This document shows positions 38,201-44,809 of a DNA stretch of 64,000 nt, piece by piece. The stretch's first letter is position 1; each line of letters begins with the position of its first letter. The stretch lies in contig VXAU01002429.1 of the NCBI GenBank assembly GCA_013399695.1, positions 44,815 through 108,814 of the forward strand. Direction: 5' to 3'. Source of the DNA: Formicarius rufipectus (Eukaryota; Chordata; Aves; Passeriformes; Formicariidae). Position numbers and translations under genes: made by a program. Below the pieces are notes generated by a model that saw only the letters and a list, made by a program, of their open reading frames with translations, made no database searches and was not told the origin of the DNA.

Positions 38201-38774
38201 TTTTTCTCTCTAATTGCCTCAGTATCTTCATTGGAATCTCTTGTTTCAGAACGGAGTGGGGGACATCCAACTTTCTCTTCCTGGCACCTTTCAATCCCAG
38301 ATGGTTATGAAAGATGCCTTTTCCGCACTTAGAGAAATACAAGAACGTCAGACTGCTGGACAGAAGTACCAGCTAGGCTCATGGAAGGAAAGTGAAGCTC
38401 AAACAATTAATGAAAATGAAGAGGATAAGCCTCGGAGTAGTACTCCAGTATTCTCTGAGAGGAGAGTCAAACAAAATGAACAAGCAAAAGGATGTCACTC
38501 AGCAAGGCAGTTGGCATCCAGTCTGCATTCATTTGGTGATTCCAGTGTACATATTAAAAGTGATGATAGCAGAGTATCCAGTGGTATGTCTTGTGAAAAA
38601 AGCAAAAATTCCTCCTCTAAGAAATACATCCCTAGAGCAAATGAAACGGCAGCTCCACCTACTGGAGTGAGAGGAAACCAAAACAGACTACAAGCAGTAA
38701 ACGGCTCAGGAAGTGATACTTTAGGATCTGGCTCTGAAATACAGGAAAGTATACAAAGTGTTACTAGCATTTGA
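13987..38774 (+). CDS. CEP78: Centrosomal protein of 78 kDa
   Basis: CEP78 is a centriole protein with leucine-rich repeats. In mammals it sits at the distal end of mature centrioles, acts with a DCAF1-containing ubiquitin ligase, limits cilium length and is mutated in cone-rod dystrophy with hearing loss. Fifteen coding exons join in frame: 13987-14248, 14457-14629, 15190-15262, 15748-15851, 16905-17079, 18442-18555, 18840-18904, 22410-22518, 24222-24357, 25250-25295, 26422-26565, 33235-33312, 35026-35192, 36894-37047 and 38250-38774. All introns are GT-AG. The sum is 2,325 bases, 774 residues. The N-terminal region, LRR block (about residues 100-330), conserved GFLPWRTAER segment (about 393-402), coiled coil (about 465-515) and the QKFHAFLDLLKDAG motif all match my recollection of mammalian CEP78. 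The ATG at 13,996 gives 771 residues, has G at -3 and aligns with the human start (MIDSVKLRR against MIESVKLRR), so it may be the true start. Mammalian proteins are about 690-720 residues; the extra length is in the last exon. Confidence 0.95.
14457..14629 (+). CDS. CEP78: CEP78 exon 3
   Basis: Residues 88-145, with the conserved LCKAVKGCLSISDVLKNLEL and LRERDLTLL segments that open the leucine-rich region. Phase 1 in and phase 0 out, donor aaag|gtgaga. Confidence 0.95.
15190..15262 (+). CDS. CEP78: CEP78 exon 4
   Basis: Residues 146-169: a leucine-rich repeat ending SLAHCPIGDGGLE, nearly identical to the mammalian repeat. Donor ggaaa|gtaagt. Confidence 0.95.
15748..15851 (+). CDS. CEP78: CEP78 exon 5
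   Basis: Residues 170-204 (TICQSIKNTATIRSVNFTAC and following LTWRGAEHI), one further leucine-rich repeat. Acceptor ttttcttcag, donor aaag|gtaatt. Confidence 0.95.
16191..16616 (-). repeat. Solo LTR in CEP78 intron 5, retrovirus class II type
   Basis: A 426-base insert in intron 5. Read on the minus strand it has a TATA box (tataaaa, plus 16,297-16,303), then AATAAA (plus 16,273-16,278) only about 20 bases later, then a CpG-bearing U5 ending gatactaca. This tight TATA to AATAAA spacing is typical of alpharetrovirus-like and class II avian LTRs. The flanks caattt (16,185-16,190) and aaattt (16,617-16,622) match at five of six, fitting a 6-bp target duplication. The first two bases on its sense strand are TA, not TG, probably by mutation. 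No retroviral genes remain. Low divergence from ends is not shown, so age is unknown. Confidence 0.65.
16905..17079 (+). CDS. CEP78: CEP78 exon 6
   Basis: Residues 205-262, the most conserved stretch of the protein, with EAWAESLRYRRPDLEYM and GLRRITLNCNMLIGD. The acceptor is gtttgcaaag. Phase 0 in, phase 1 out. Confidence 0.95.
17470..18170 (+). repeat. CR1 LINE fragment, sense, in CEP78 intron 6
   Basis: The stretch starts tgtccacaggccctaatggg and passes through agctggaaagcagcttcata, caggtcctgatggacaggag and gggtgactggaactggcaca, all in the order of the CR1 3' coding region. It is old, with many indels, and has no clear 3' tail. Confidence 0.75.
18442..18555 (+). CDS. CEP78: CEP78 exon 7
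   Basis: Residues 263-300 with ALDLQQCGISNEGA and VVLDIRKNPLI, the last well-formed leucine-rich repeat. Donor attg|gtacgt. Confidence 0.95.
18840..18904 (+). CDS. CEP78: CEP78 exon 8
   Basis: Residues 301-322 (GHVLMKNIIERVLMNGNSAS). It ends in phase 0 at cagag|gtatgt, which is why an extra exon in the following intron could join in frame. Confidence 0.93.
19891..20037 (-). other. Antisense exon-like segment, function unknown
   Basis: On the minus strand a strong splice acceptor (a pyrimidine tract ending cttttgttttag) is followed by 48 open codons and a TGA. The predicted piece contains TGGRSKATYQAGGQYFFIHV, which reads like real protein, but I do not recognise the family. AATAAA signals on the same strand lie downstream at plus 19,263-19,268 and 19,107-19,112. 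No upstream exon could be assigned, so this may be chance, a decayed gene piece, or the last exon of an antisense transcript. Confidence 0.25.
20183..21215 (+). repeat. Solo LTR in CEP78 intron 8, bird ERVL-like family
   Basis: A GC-rich block of about 1.03 kb. It shares its order with the minus-strand LTR at 62,513-63,552: gaggcttctgtgagaagctg, the taacacctctgtgataatgt segment, a CTG- and CAC-rich middle, ggtaataaatttaatc carrying AATAAA, and a U5 with agcagctttagtgggtacct. The 5' end (tgtgtatttt) and 3' end (ccaaacactgtc) are approximate because they have drifted. An open frame of about 174 codons on the minus strand arises from the GC content and is not a gene. Confidence 0.7.
21411..21551 (+). 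other. CEP78: Possible alternative CEP78 exon in intron 8
   Basis: Acceptor cttgtttttag ends at 21,410. The frame from 21,411 is phase 0, matching the end of exon 8, and reads FKMKEELDTAADPTKLTQGL before a TAG at 21,549-21,551. A weak donor (caccaa|gtgaaa) after 21,482 would give a 72-base, in-frame internal exon. Either form is unsupported by anything but these signals. Confidence 0.2.
22410..22518 (+). CDS. CEP78: CEP78 exon 9
   Basis: Residues 323-358, with YKWLTSPSS and the basic KKRTIVLGSGRKGKATIRI segment shared with mammals. Acceptor aaaatccag, donor gcattg|gtaata. Confidence 0.95.
23111..23128 (+). other. CEP78: Possible 18-base CEP78 microexon
   Basis: A strong acceptor (tttcatctttgctctag) and a strong donor (agag|gtaagc) enclose 18 bases in intron 9. 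Eighteen is a multiple of three and the phase 1 junction stays open, so inclusion would insert VIWKQR between exons 9 and 10. It has no transcript support here. Confidence 0.35.
23221..23380 (+). repeat. G/T-rich low-complexity tract in intron 9
   Basis: About 160 bases almost free of C on the + strand, with G and T runs (ggggggggg near 23,292 and a T run near 23,361-23,377). It is low-complexity DNA with no other feature seen. Confidence 0.7.
24222..24357 (+). CDS. CEP78: CEP78 exon 10
   Basis: Residues 359-403, with the proline-rich YLPKPLPPGTKGFLPWRTAE, a segment strongly conserved in the family although of unknown function. Donor gcag|gtgagg. Confidence 0.95.
25250..25295 (+). CDS. CEP78: CEP78 exon 11
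   Basis: A 46-base exon for residues 404-419 (RGRAVDRAGELPVEIQ). This part is poorly conserved with mammals, and the call rests on perfect splice sites (ctaactttag and ttcag|gtactg) and on frame continuity. Confidence 0.8.
25780..26226 (-). repeat. Degraded LTR-like segment in CEP78 intron 11
   Basis: A GC-rich patch whose order of motifs (ctgctctgacgtgcgtctct, a cacttttt then gttaaaccatcctactctga, ggctcacaagggccaaccct) resembles minus-strand bird ERVL-type LTRs. The right end is gtacacaaca, so a minus-strand start TGTTGTGT is possible at 26,226. The left end and a target duplication are not found. The C/T-rich stretch at 25,440-25,740 may be its U5 or separate. Confidence 0.35.
26422..26565 (+). 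CDS. CEP78: CEP78 exon 12
   Basis: Residues 420-467. VPVKVTVESASTSEAEDTED matches the mammalian VTVTVESPSSSEVEEVDD stretch, an acidic linker before the coiled coil. Donor ttagag|gtaaga. Confidence 0.95.
28155..28890 (+). repeat. CR1 LINE fragment, sense, in CEP78 intron 12
   Basis: It begins gttgaacaaggagaagtgca and contains atctggaaagcagcgctgca and gcatcaggaaacactttttc, the standard order of the CR1 3' region, ending ttctaaccttgaccagtctg. The minus-strand open frame of about 189 codons over it is a by-product of repeat sequence. Confidence 0.8.
30070..31345 (+). repeat. CR1 LINE fragment, sense, in CEP78 intron 12
   Basis: The longest CR1 copy in the window (about 1.3 kb). It starts in the reverse-transcriptase domain, has the catalytic box KFADDTKLGGAVD (near 30,474-30,512), and runs through the end of the second reading frame to gtgatccttgtgggtctctt and gtctgtgattctgaga, the CR1 tail. 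Frameshifts and stops show that it is inactive. It is the same subfamily as the copy at 10,286-11,044. Confidence 0.85.
33235..33312 (+). CDS. CEP78: CEP78 exon 13
   Basis: Residues 468-493, all coiled coil: LEECMKKLKEEQRARKKAEE, matching LEECLKQLKEER in mammals. Phase 0 at both ends. Confidence 0.95.
33994..34019 (+). repeat. AAATTTT tandem repeat
   Basis: About three and a half 7-base units of taaattt in CEP78 intron 13. A minor AT-only simple repeat. Confidence 0.7.
35026..35192 (+). CDS. CEP78: CEP78 exon 14
   Basis: Residues 494-549. It finishes the coiled coil (LEIENARLKNLNISLSE) and holds DDEGVLGSIENSFQKFHAF-like sequence, almost invariant between birds and mammals. Donor gctgg|gtaagt. 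Confidence 0.95.
35895..36140 (+). repeat. CR1 LINE 3' fragment, sense, in CEP78 intron 14
   Basis: agatattaagacaaatttct, atattggaacagagtgcacc and gatggctggacttgatatta are the last 250 bases of a CR1 element. It ends with gatgattccatgt, the CR1 tail. Confidence 0.8.
36894..37047 (+). CDS. CEP78: CEP78 exon 15
   Basis: Residues 550-600, starting LGQLAVLAGIDQSDFGLLGH, then less conserved. Donor cttcaaa|gtaagt. Phase 2 in, phase 0 out. Confidence 0.93.
38250..38774 (+). CDS. CEP78: CEP78 exon 16, last coding exon
   Basis: A 525-base exon for residues 601-774, with TGA at 38,772-38,774. It is polar and serine-rich (for example KNSSSKKYIP and GSGSDTLGSGSE), likely disordered, and aligns only weakly with the mammalian C terminus beyond the NGVGDIQ/NALGQMQ start. 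Acceptor tcttgtttcag. This is where the bird protein gains most of its extra length. Confidence 0.88.
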   Translation, partial: NGVGDIQLSLPGTFQSQMVMKDAFSALREIQERQTAGQKYQLGSWKESEAQTINENEEDKPRSSTPVFSERRVKQNEQAKGCHSARQLASSLHSFGDSSVHIKSDDSRVSSGMSCEKSKNSSSKKYIPRANETAAPPTGVRGNQNRLQAVNGSGSDTLGSGSEIQESIQSVTSI

Positions 38775-39100
38775 AATGGTTTTAAAATGTTTGGACTGTT
38801 ATTTACACTTGGAAGATTAATAATAGATTTTGAAGTTCTCACTGTAGTTTATGAATTTTTGTAAGTTAATGAAGACTTTGTGACCTTTTAACGCATTGCA
38901 TGTTGCTCAGTATTTCTGTTTCATGTTTGCATTCCCTGTCACAAGATTTTGAATTTTGAAAACATATGATACACTTAAAATGGTATCTGGCAGTTTGTAC
39001 TACGTACAAATTACTCTTGGCATATGGATTTAATTATCTACACCAGTCTTGGTGTAGAGTGTAAACTGTTTTGATCCAATAAAGTTAATTTGAATACAGT
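38775..39100 (+). other. CEP78: CEP78 3' untranslated region
   Basis: AT-rich sequence after the stop codon, up to about 20 bases past the first good polyadenylation signal. Confidence 0.75.
39078..39083 (+). terminator. CEP78: CEP78 polyadenylation signal AATAAA
   Basis: A canonical AATAAA 304 bases after the stop codon, followed by a GT-rich stretch (cagtgtttttcccatgttta) that suits a downstream element. Later signals are possible. Confidence 0.75.
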
Positions 39101-42100
39101 GTTTTTCCCATGTTTATTTCCAGTGTATTCTAAGGGTAGTGCAAAAATGGTTTAGGGGCAAACATCAATTCCTCAACAGTGTGTGGGTGTGACATTTCCA
39201 AAAGTAGTGGAAGTTTCAGATTCAAAAAAGAGCGGAGAGACATCTCATACAAGATGTCTTTAAATACAACCATCATTATTTGTATGACTGCAGATTATAG
39301 AGTAATACACATTGGAAGGGACCTTTAGAGGATGTCTAGTCCAACTCAACTTGCTTTCAGGGCCTAGAGAAGTAAGAAAATAAAATAATTGTTTTAGAAC
39401 TCCTAGGATTTACACCCCAGTTTCTTGTTCCTGTCTTTGTGCATAGGCAGTTGAATATATTTTTTTCCCATACATGAATTAGGGAGGATACTTGAGGCTG
39501 AACTGGGGGGAAAAATAGTTTGTAGCTTTCTTTTTTACTCTTTCATCTGTCATGTGAGTTCTGGAACAGAGAAGATCTGTAGAAATTCCTGACTCCAGCT
39601 TGACAATTATGAAAAAACTCATGAATCCTCAAATGGAATTTTTCTACAGTGCAAATAGCACAAGATTACCTTAACTATTGCAATATTGCACAAGTAATTG
39701 CACAATGAAAATATGTTCTTTGTACAGACTTTGTCACTTCAGAATAATAAAAGGTAATATATTAATCTGTTATTTTTTACATACTTTCCCAACTGTTTTA
39801 CCTAATTCTTCAGTCATCTTTTGCTTGTGATTTTGATTGAACAATTACATGCAATCTGAATATTCAGCAGTAAAATTCTACCTGTTTCCTTTTTTAAATT
39901 TAAAACTCTAAAGCTAATCACTAAGAAATGCTGGGGAAAATGACAAGTTCAAAAGTGTTTGGATTTGTGAGGTTAGCAATTTGGAGTCTATTACTTGTCC
40001 TTAAAAATACATAAAAGAACTTAGAACAGTTTATGTATTATATGCCTATAAGCAGGTTAAATACTTTTTAATTAATCACTTTTATATATTTGCTTTTAAG
40101 TATGAATTATGTAAAAAATAATAATTTAAAGCAAAACTGACCAGGCAGTTCACAATTGAAACAGGTATATTTTTCTCGAGTAGTTTAATACTTAACCTTT
40201 TTTTTCCTGTTAAATCAGAAACATGAATGATTCTTTGTCTCATGGCTGGTGCTGTGGTATAGCACTGTTTCTGTAAGAATCTGTAGTGCCTACTTTGTAT
40301 GTAGTTCAGTGTTGGATCTGAAGTCAGTAGATTGAAGTTACCTGGGGGAGAAGTATTTTTTTTAAAGCTATCATGAATATTTGAGAAGTTAGAAGATTTT
40401 TGCTTATGATTTAGAAAGATATATATTTACAAAATATATTTTAAACTAAAGAACATATTTTTGTATATATATAACAGTAATGTATTTTAATATAAAGTAA
40501 AAATATTTTTGTTTTAAACTATTATGAAACTATTTTTTCTTCAGTTTGGATATAAACTGTTTCATCCTTTTGCCATTAGTTAATGTTTTACATTTGTGTT
40601 CTTGTTTGACATAAAAGCCTGAAATCAATAGGCCAGCTATTTGCTAGAGAACATATTACTGTTTACTCATGAAACTCAATATTTTTTCTCTCTTCATTTA
40701 GACTTCCCAAGAACTACTTTTCACAGGTCAGAACTGCGATCTCCAGAAAACAAATTAACCCCAAACAGTTGTTTGAACTACCTAGATTTTAAGTTTCAGC
40801 AAAATTTGCTTATGTCACTAGTTTGCTGGACCAGACATTGCAGCTGCCTCCAGAAACAGTTGCCAGGTTGCTATGCAGTCACCATTATTTATCTTTTAGT
40901 AATGACGTTGGTTTATCAGCTGTAGTACCAGACAGAGGACTCGTGTACAGTTGCTCTCCTTGAGTGAGCTGATCCTTTTCCAGCAGTAGTCAATCAAAGT
41001 TTGCTCTCCAGCATAACATGAAGCCACAATAAGCCTAATAAAAGTTCACTGAAAACTGAAACTTTATTTACACTTTGTTTGTTTTTATTTTTTATCAAGT
41101 CTTGTTTTTCCAGTTATGCTGCACAGTAAATACAGTTCCCTCTGCTTCTGTATCAATTATGCAAATTCATGTTCATCTACAGGGATTTGTGGCAATTGAA
41201 GAGTCAAATACTCTCTCAAGTGGTAGAAGCCAGAAGCATTCCTGGAAGTCATGGGTTTGAAAGCCTGTATTTTGTATTTTGTGACTGAATACTGATATGA
41301 GAAATTCATGGGTTTTGATGTAGTGAAAACATTAAATCACAATTGCTGGTAGAAAAATATTAAATAGAAAAATTTCAATTTGATAGAAAACTCCAGTGTG
41401 ACCTATAGTATTTTGCAACCAAAAAAGCATAATCTTTTGCCTGAAGCAAAAATTTCTGGCTCTGTACCAAAAGATTGAATTACATTTTTAATTCCACAAA
41501 GTTTTAATTTATACTGTGGTTTGTGCTACACAATTAGAATTGAAGACTGATCCTACTCAGATGTCAAAGACTTCCTGACCTGAATGGCCAATGTACACTG
41601 TTTCTGACTGCTTCCACTACCCCTTCCTACCTAGGATACTGTTTCCCTAGCAGCTTGGAAGCTGGAGCTGCCACTCCAGACAGATATCAGTGGTTTGTTT
41701 TGATTTAATACAGTGAAAAGCCCATATGCAGAGCCTGTGTCTCTGGAGCCAATTTCATTTGGGACACTAGTAAAAAATAATTAAATTGCAGTCACATTTA
41801 TGTTGTTAGTATTTCAGTATAGACTTTTATTTAACTAGAACTAATGTTAATAATTAGAAGTAGCATAGTTGTTCTGCATGTTGTAGCCTAAGACATAATT
41901 TAAAAATACATTGGTGTTTTGAAGGTAATGTATCAAGCCTATAATGTCTGTAGTTTGCTATTACCTCTTCAGAACTGAGTAGGTTTCTGGTCTCTAAAAA
42001 CAAGTTTGGTAAGTTTTTCTTAAACTGTAGCCATTACTGAAATTAAGGTTATCATTGCTCTAAGACCAATGTCTCTATTTAAAATATTTTAATCAAAATA

Positions 42101-42989
42101 ACTTTCATAAGATATTAACTAAATACCACATCAGGCTGTGATCTGAAAATTCCTTTTTTTCCAGTTCCTAGATATCACCTACCTTAACACCAAAAGGAGC
42201 AAATTCAAGTAGTTGGTATTTCTTCAGTGAAATAATTGGTAATGAAAAATGATATATAAATCTCAGTATTTGAAAAGTAAAAGGCACTGACACTTTCATT
42301 TCCGGAAAAAAAAAAAAAAAAAGCAGATTTGGTATACAGACCATTAATGTTGATGATAAGCTTGGTAAACATGCCTGGAACTAGAGTAGAGCTGGTGTTA
42401 CAGGTAACACTGGGTAGTCTGAGCTGTTCACATGTGCTTTATACAGCTACATATAAGAATCATGAATGTTGTCCAAGATACTTGAAGATTATGGGACTTT
42501 GCGAGATCTATCTGTTTTCAGTCATACTTCATGGCTTGTTTTCTTAAAATTAATTTACTGCTACTGCCTTTAAAATAACTTCTGAAAACTGTCTGTTAGG
42601 TGCAATGTATCTCCCTGAAACAACCAGAAGAAACTGAGTGAGCTAAAGTCCTTCCTTCAGGTACAACTGTTTACTTGTACTATATGTTTTCAGTGAATCG
42701 AGATATGTGTGGAAAGAATGGTTTAGTAGCCAGGGACATTAGCCTAGGATTTGGCAGACCTCAAGGCATGTCCAAGCTCTGGTGAAGTTTCACAGCTCTC
42801 TTAATTTTATTCTCTTCCTATGAAGTTCAAATAGCAATTTGCCAGCAACAAGTTTTTTTGAAAAACATCGCACAGTGTGCCAGTACTTCCTGGCTTGGAG
42901 AAAGAAGGGATCCTCCTGCTCTACAAAGAAAGAATTTCACCCAAAATATGAGAACATTTGGGTACTGTAGAACTACCCCTTTCAAGACA
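39101..42989. other. CEP78-PSAT1 intergenic region
   Basis: AT-rich DNA between the two genes. A 60-base CR1 tail lies at 39,300-39,365 and an A17 run at 42,307-42,323. No exon, RNA gene or LTR is recognisable. Confidence 0.6.
39300..39365 (-). repeat. CR1 LINE tail, minus strand
   Basis: acattggaagggacctttag then gatgtctagtccaactcaac is the reverse complement of the CR1 3' terminus. Only about 65 bases are left. Confidence 0.65.
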
Positions 42990-43150
42990 AATCACAGAAT
43001 CTGTCAGTTTGGAAGGGATCACAGCGGGTCAATTGGTCCAATCCCCCCTTCTCAAGCCGGGTTATCCTAGTGCACATAGCACAGGATTATGTCCAGTTCC
43101 TGAGTATCTCCAGTGAAGGGGACTCCACAGCCTCTCTGGGCATCACTGTG
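42990..43150 (-). repeat. CR1 LINE tail near the PSAT1 promoter, minus strand
   Basis: aatcacagaatctgtcagtt, then tttggaagggatcacagcgg and tccagtgaaggggactccac, is a CR1 3' end read backwards. It ends about 320 bases before the PSAT1 start codon, so it borders or enters the promoter. Confidence 0.75.
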
Positions 43151-43266
43151 GGTCGCTGGTTTTAACTTCTCACGCATTCATGCAGATTACTTTTGGCACC
43201 AGCGTCCCAGCTCTGCGGCAGCAGGCGCGCGGAGAAAACCGCAAGTTACAGCAGGACACGCGTTCA

Positions 43267-43330
43267 TTGTATCTGTGCGTGTCTGCGTGTATATTTGTGT
43301 CCGTGTAAGTGTGTGTGTGCCTGCTTGCAC
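43267..43330 (+). repeat. GT-rich alternating purine-pyrimidine tract
   Basis: Imperfect (TG)n/(CG)n, such as gtgcgtgtctgcgtgtatat and gtaagtgtgtgtgtgcctgc. Such tracts can adopt Z-DNA and vary in length. It lies about 150-200 bases before the PSAT1 start codon. Confidence 0.65.
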
Positions 43331-43473
43331 GCCTACTCCCGGACGGCTGCGTGTGCGCTACCCCGTGTCCGATGCTAAGCGCGGTCCNGGCGGCGCCGGC
43401 GGCGAAGGATTTATATCGCTGGGGCCGCGGCAGCGCCCGGGTCGGTGGCAGCACCATCCACATCAGCAGCCAG

Positions 43474-43533
43474 ATGGACGCGGGGCGGCAGGTGGCGAAC
43501 TTCGGCGCCGGACCGGCGAAGCTGCCGCGCTCC
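43474..43533 (+). CDS. PSAT1: PSAT1 exon 1 coding part
   Basis: Residues 1-20 (MDAGRQVANFGAGPAKLPRS), close to the human start. +4 is G, -3 is C, so the start context is only moderate. Donor tcc|gtgagt. Confidence 0.95.
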
Positions 43534-44776
43534 GTGAGTAGGGGTCGCGCTGGCGCAGGGGGCGGGGGTGTCCGTGTCCTCGTCCTCGCGGCTCCCCGCC
43601 GGCTGCAAAGCGAGCGCTGGGGAGGCTCGAGTAAATAGTAATTAAGAAAGTTAACCCGCACAGCGCCGAAACCTCGTTCCTTTTCCCCTTCCCCACCCGA
43701 CGAACTGGTAAACTCGGAGGTTTGGAATCAGAGCCCTACTGTGGCTTTTGGATTTCCCTCTGGGTTTTCTTTTTAGACCGGATGATATGATATCAAGGGC
43801 ATTTTGTTAGTTTTGGGATGGGAAGTAGGTACTCACTGCAGAAGGGTAGCTGTGTAGAGTGTGAGATTTGTTGACTGATAAATAGCATGGTAATTCCCGG
43901 CGTTATCTCTATTCAAGAAATTATAGTGAATGTAGTGTAAACTCAACTCTCTGGAAAATTGCATCAGCAGCCGTGGATTATCGAATTGCATATGGAGAGA
44001 GGGTGGTTTCTTCCAAACCGCATGGATCTGACTTTCAACTAGACTGTATACTGAGGAATTTTTTTTTTTTCTTGGTTCTTTTCTGAGTTCCCTTCATAAG
44101 GGAAGGGAATATATGTATTATTTCTTTAAAAAATTTCTTTAGGTAAGTAAATTTGCTGCAGAGCAGGTTTCTTGGTTTTTTGTTTGCTTGTTTGTTCTCT
44201 TCTCCCCCCTCTCCGTGTTCCCACTCCCTTTTCTCTTTTCTCGACGAAATGTCCTTTGTGGATTAGCTTGCCAAGAAATTTGTTATTCTCTCTTGAGCTC
44301 TTGGTTCCCAAAAGGACTCTCAATGGGACTGCTGTAGTAGCCAGCTCTGACAGACTACTGAAAACTTGATTTAGGGTTTGAGAAGGGCCTAGCTGAACTC
44401 TGTGTTATTAAACTGTTTTATTCTCTTCAAATAAAGTGCTCTTACATGGACTACTGTATCACCTCGACTGTTTCTCTTTGATTGCGGGTTGATGCTGTAT
44501 ATGAAGCACTCAGACTCACTGAAGCATGAGAGTGGATGGAGCGAATTGTGATTATTATCAGGCATATCGTAGATGTGTGCTGTCAGGAATGTGCAGCTTG
44601 TCAGATAAATGTTACTAACAGAACTGAATTTTATCAAGCAGTTCTAGTAGTTTGTGTGTTCCCTTTCGTAATCCACTCCACCCCCCCACCCCTTCTCCAT
44701 CATCGATAAATTTGCTTGTGAAATATGGTAGGTAAAGGTTCACAATCTCTAAAATGAAAAGCCGCACTGGTTTTTT

Positions 44777-44809
<33 letters not shown>

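Larger units (their letters stand above)
43190..43680 (+). promoter_or_regulatory. PSAT1: PSAT1 CpG island and promoter
   Basis: CpG-rich sequence against an AT-rich background surrounds the first PSAT1 exon. A TATA-like gatttatatcgc lies at 43,409-43,418, about 60 bases before the ATG, and a GC box (gggggcggggg) lies in the start of intron 1 at about 43,557-43,567. One N at 43,388 falls in the island. An alternating GT/GC stretch covers 43,267-43,330. Confidence 0.7.
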
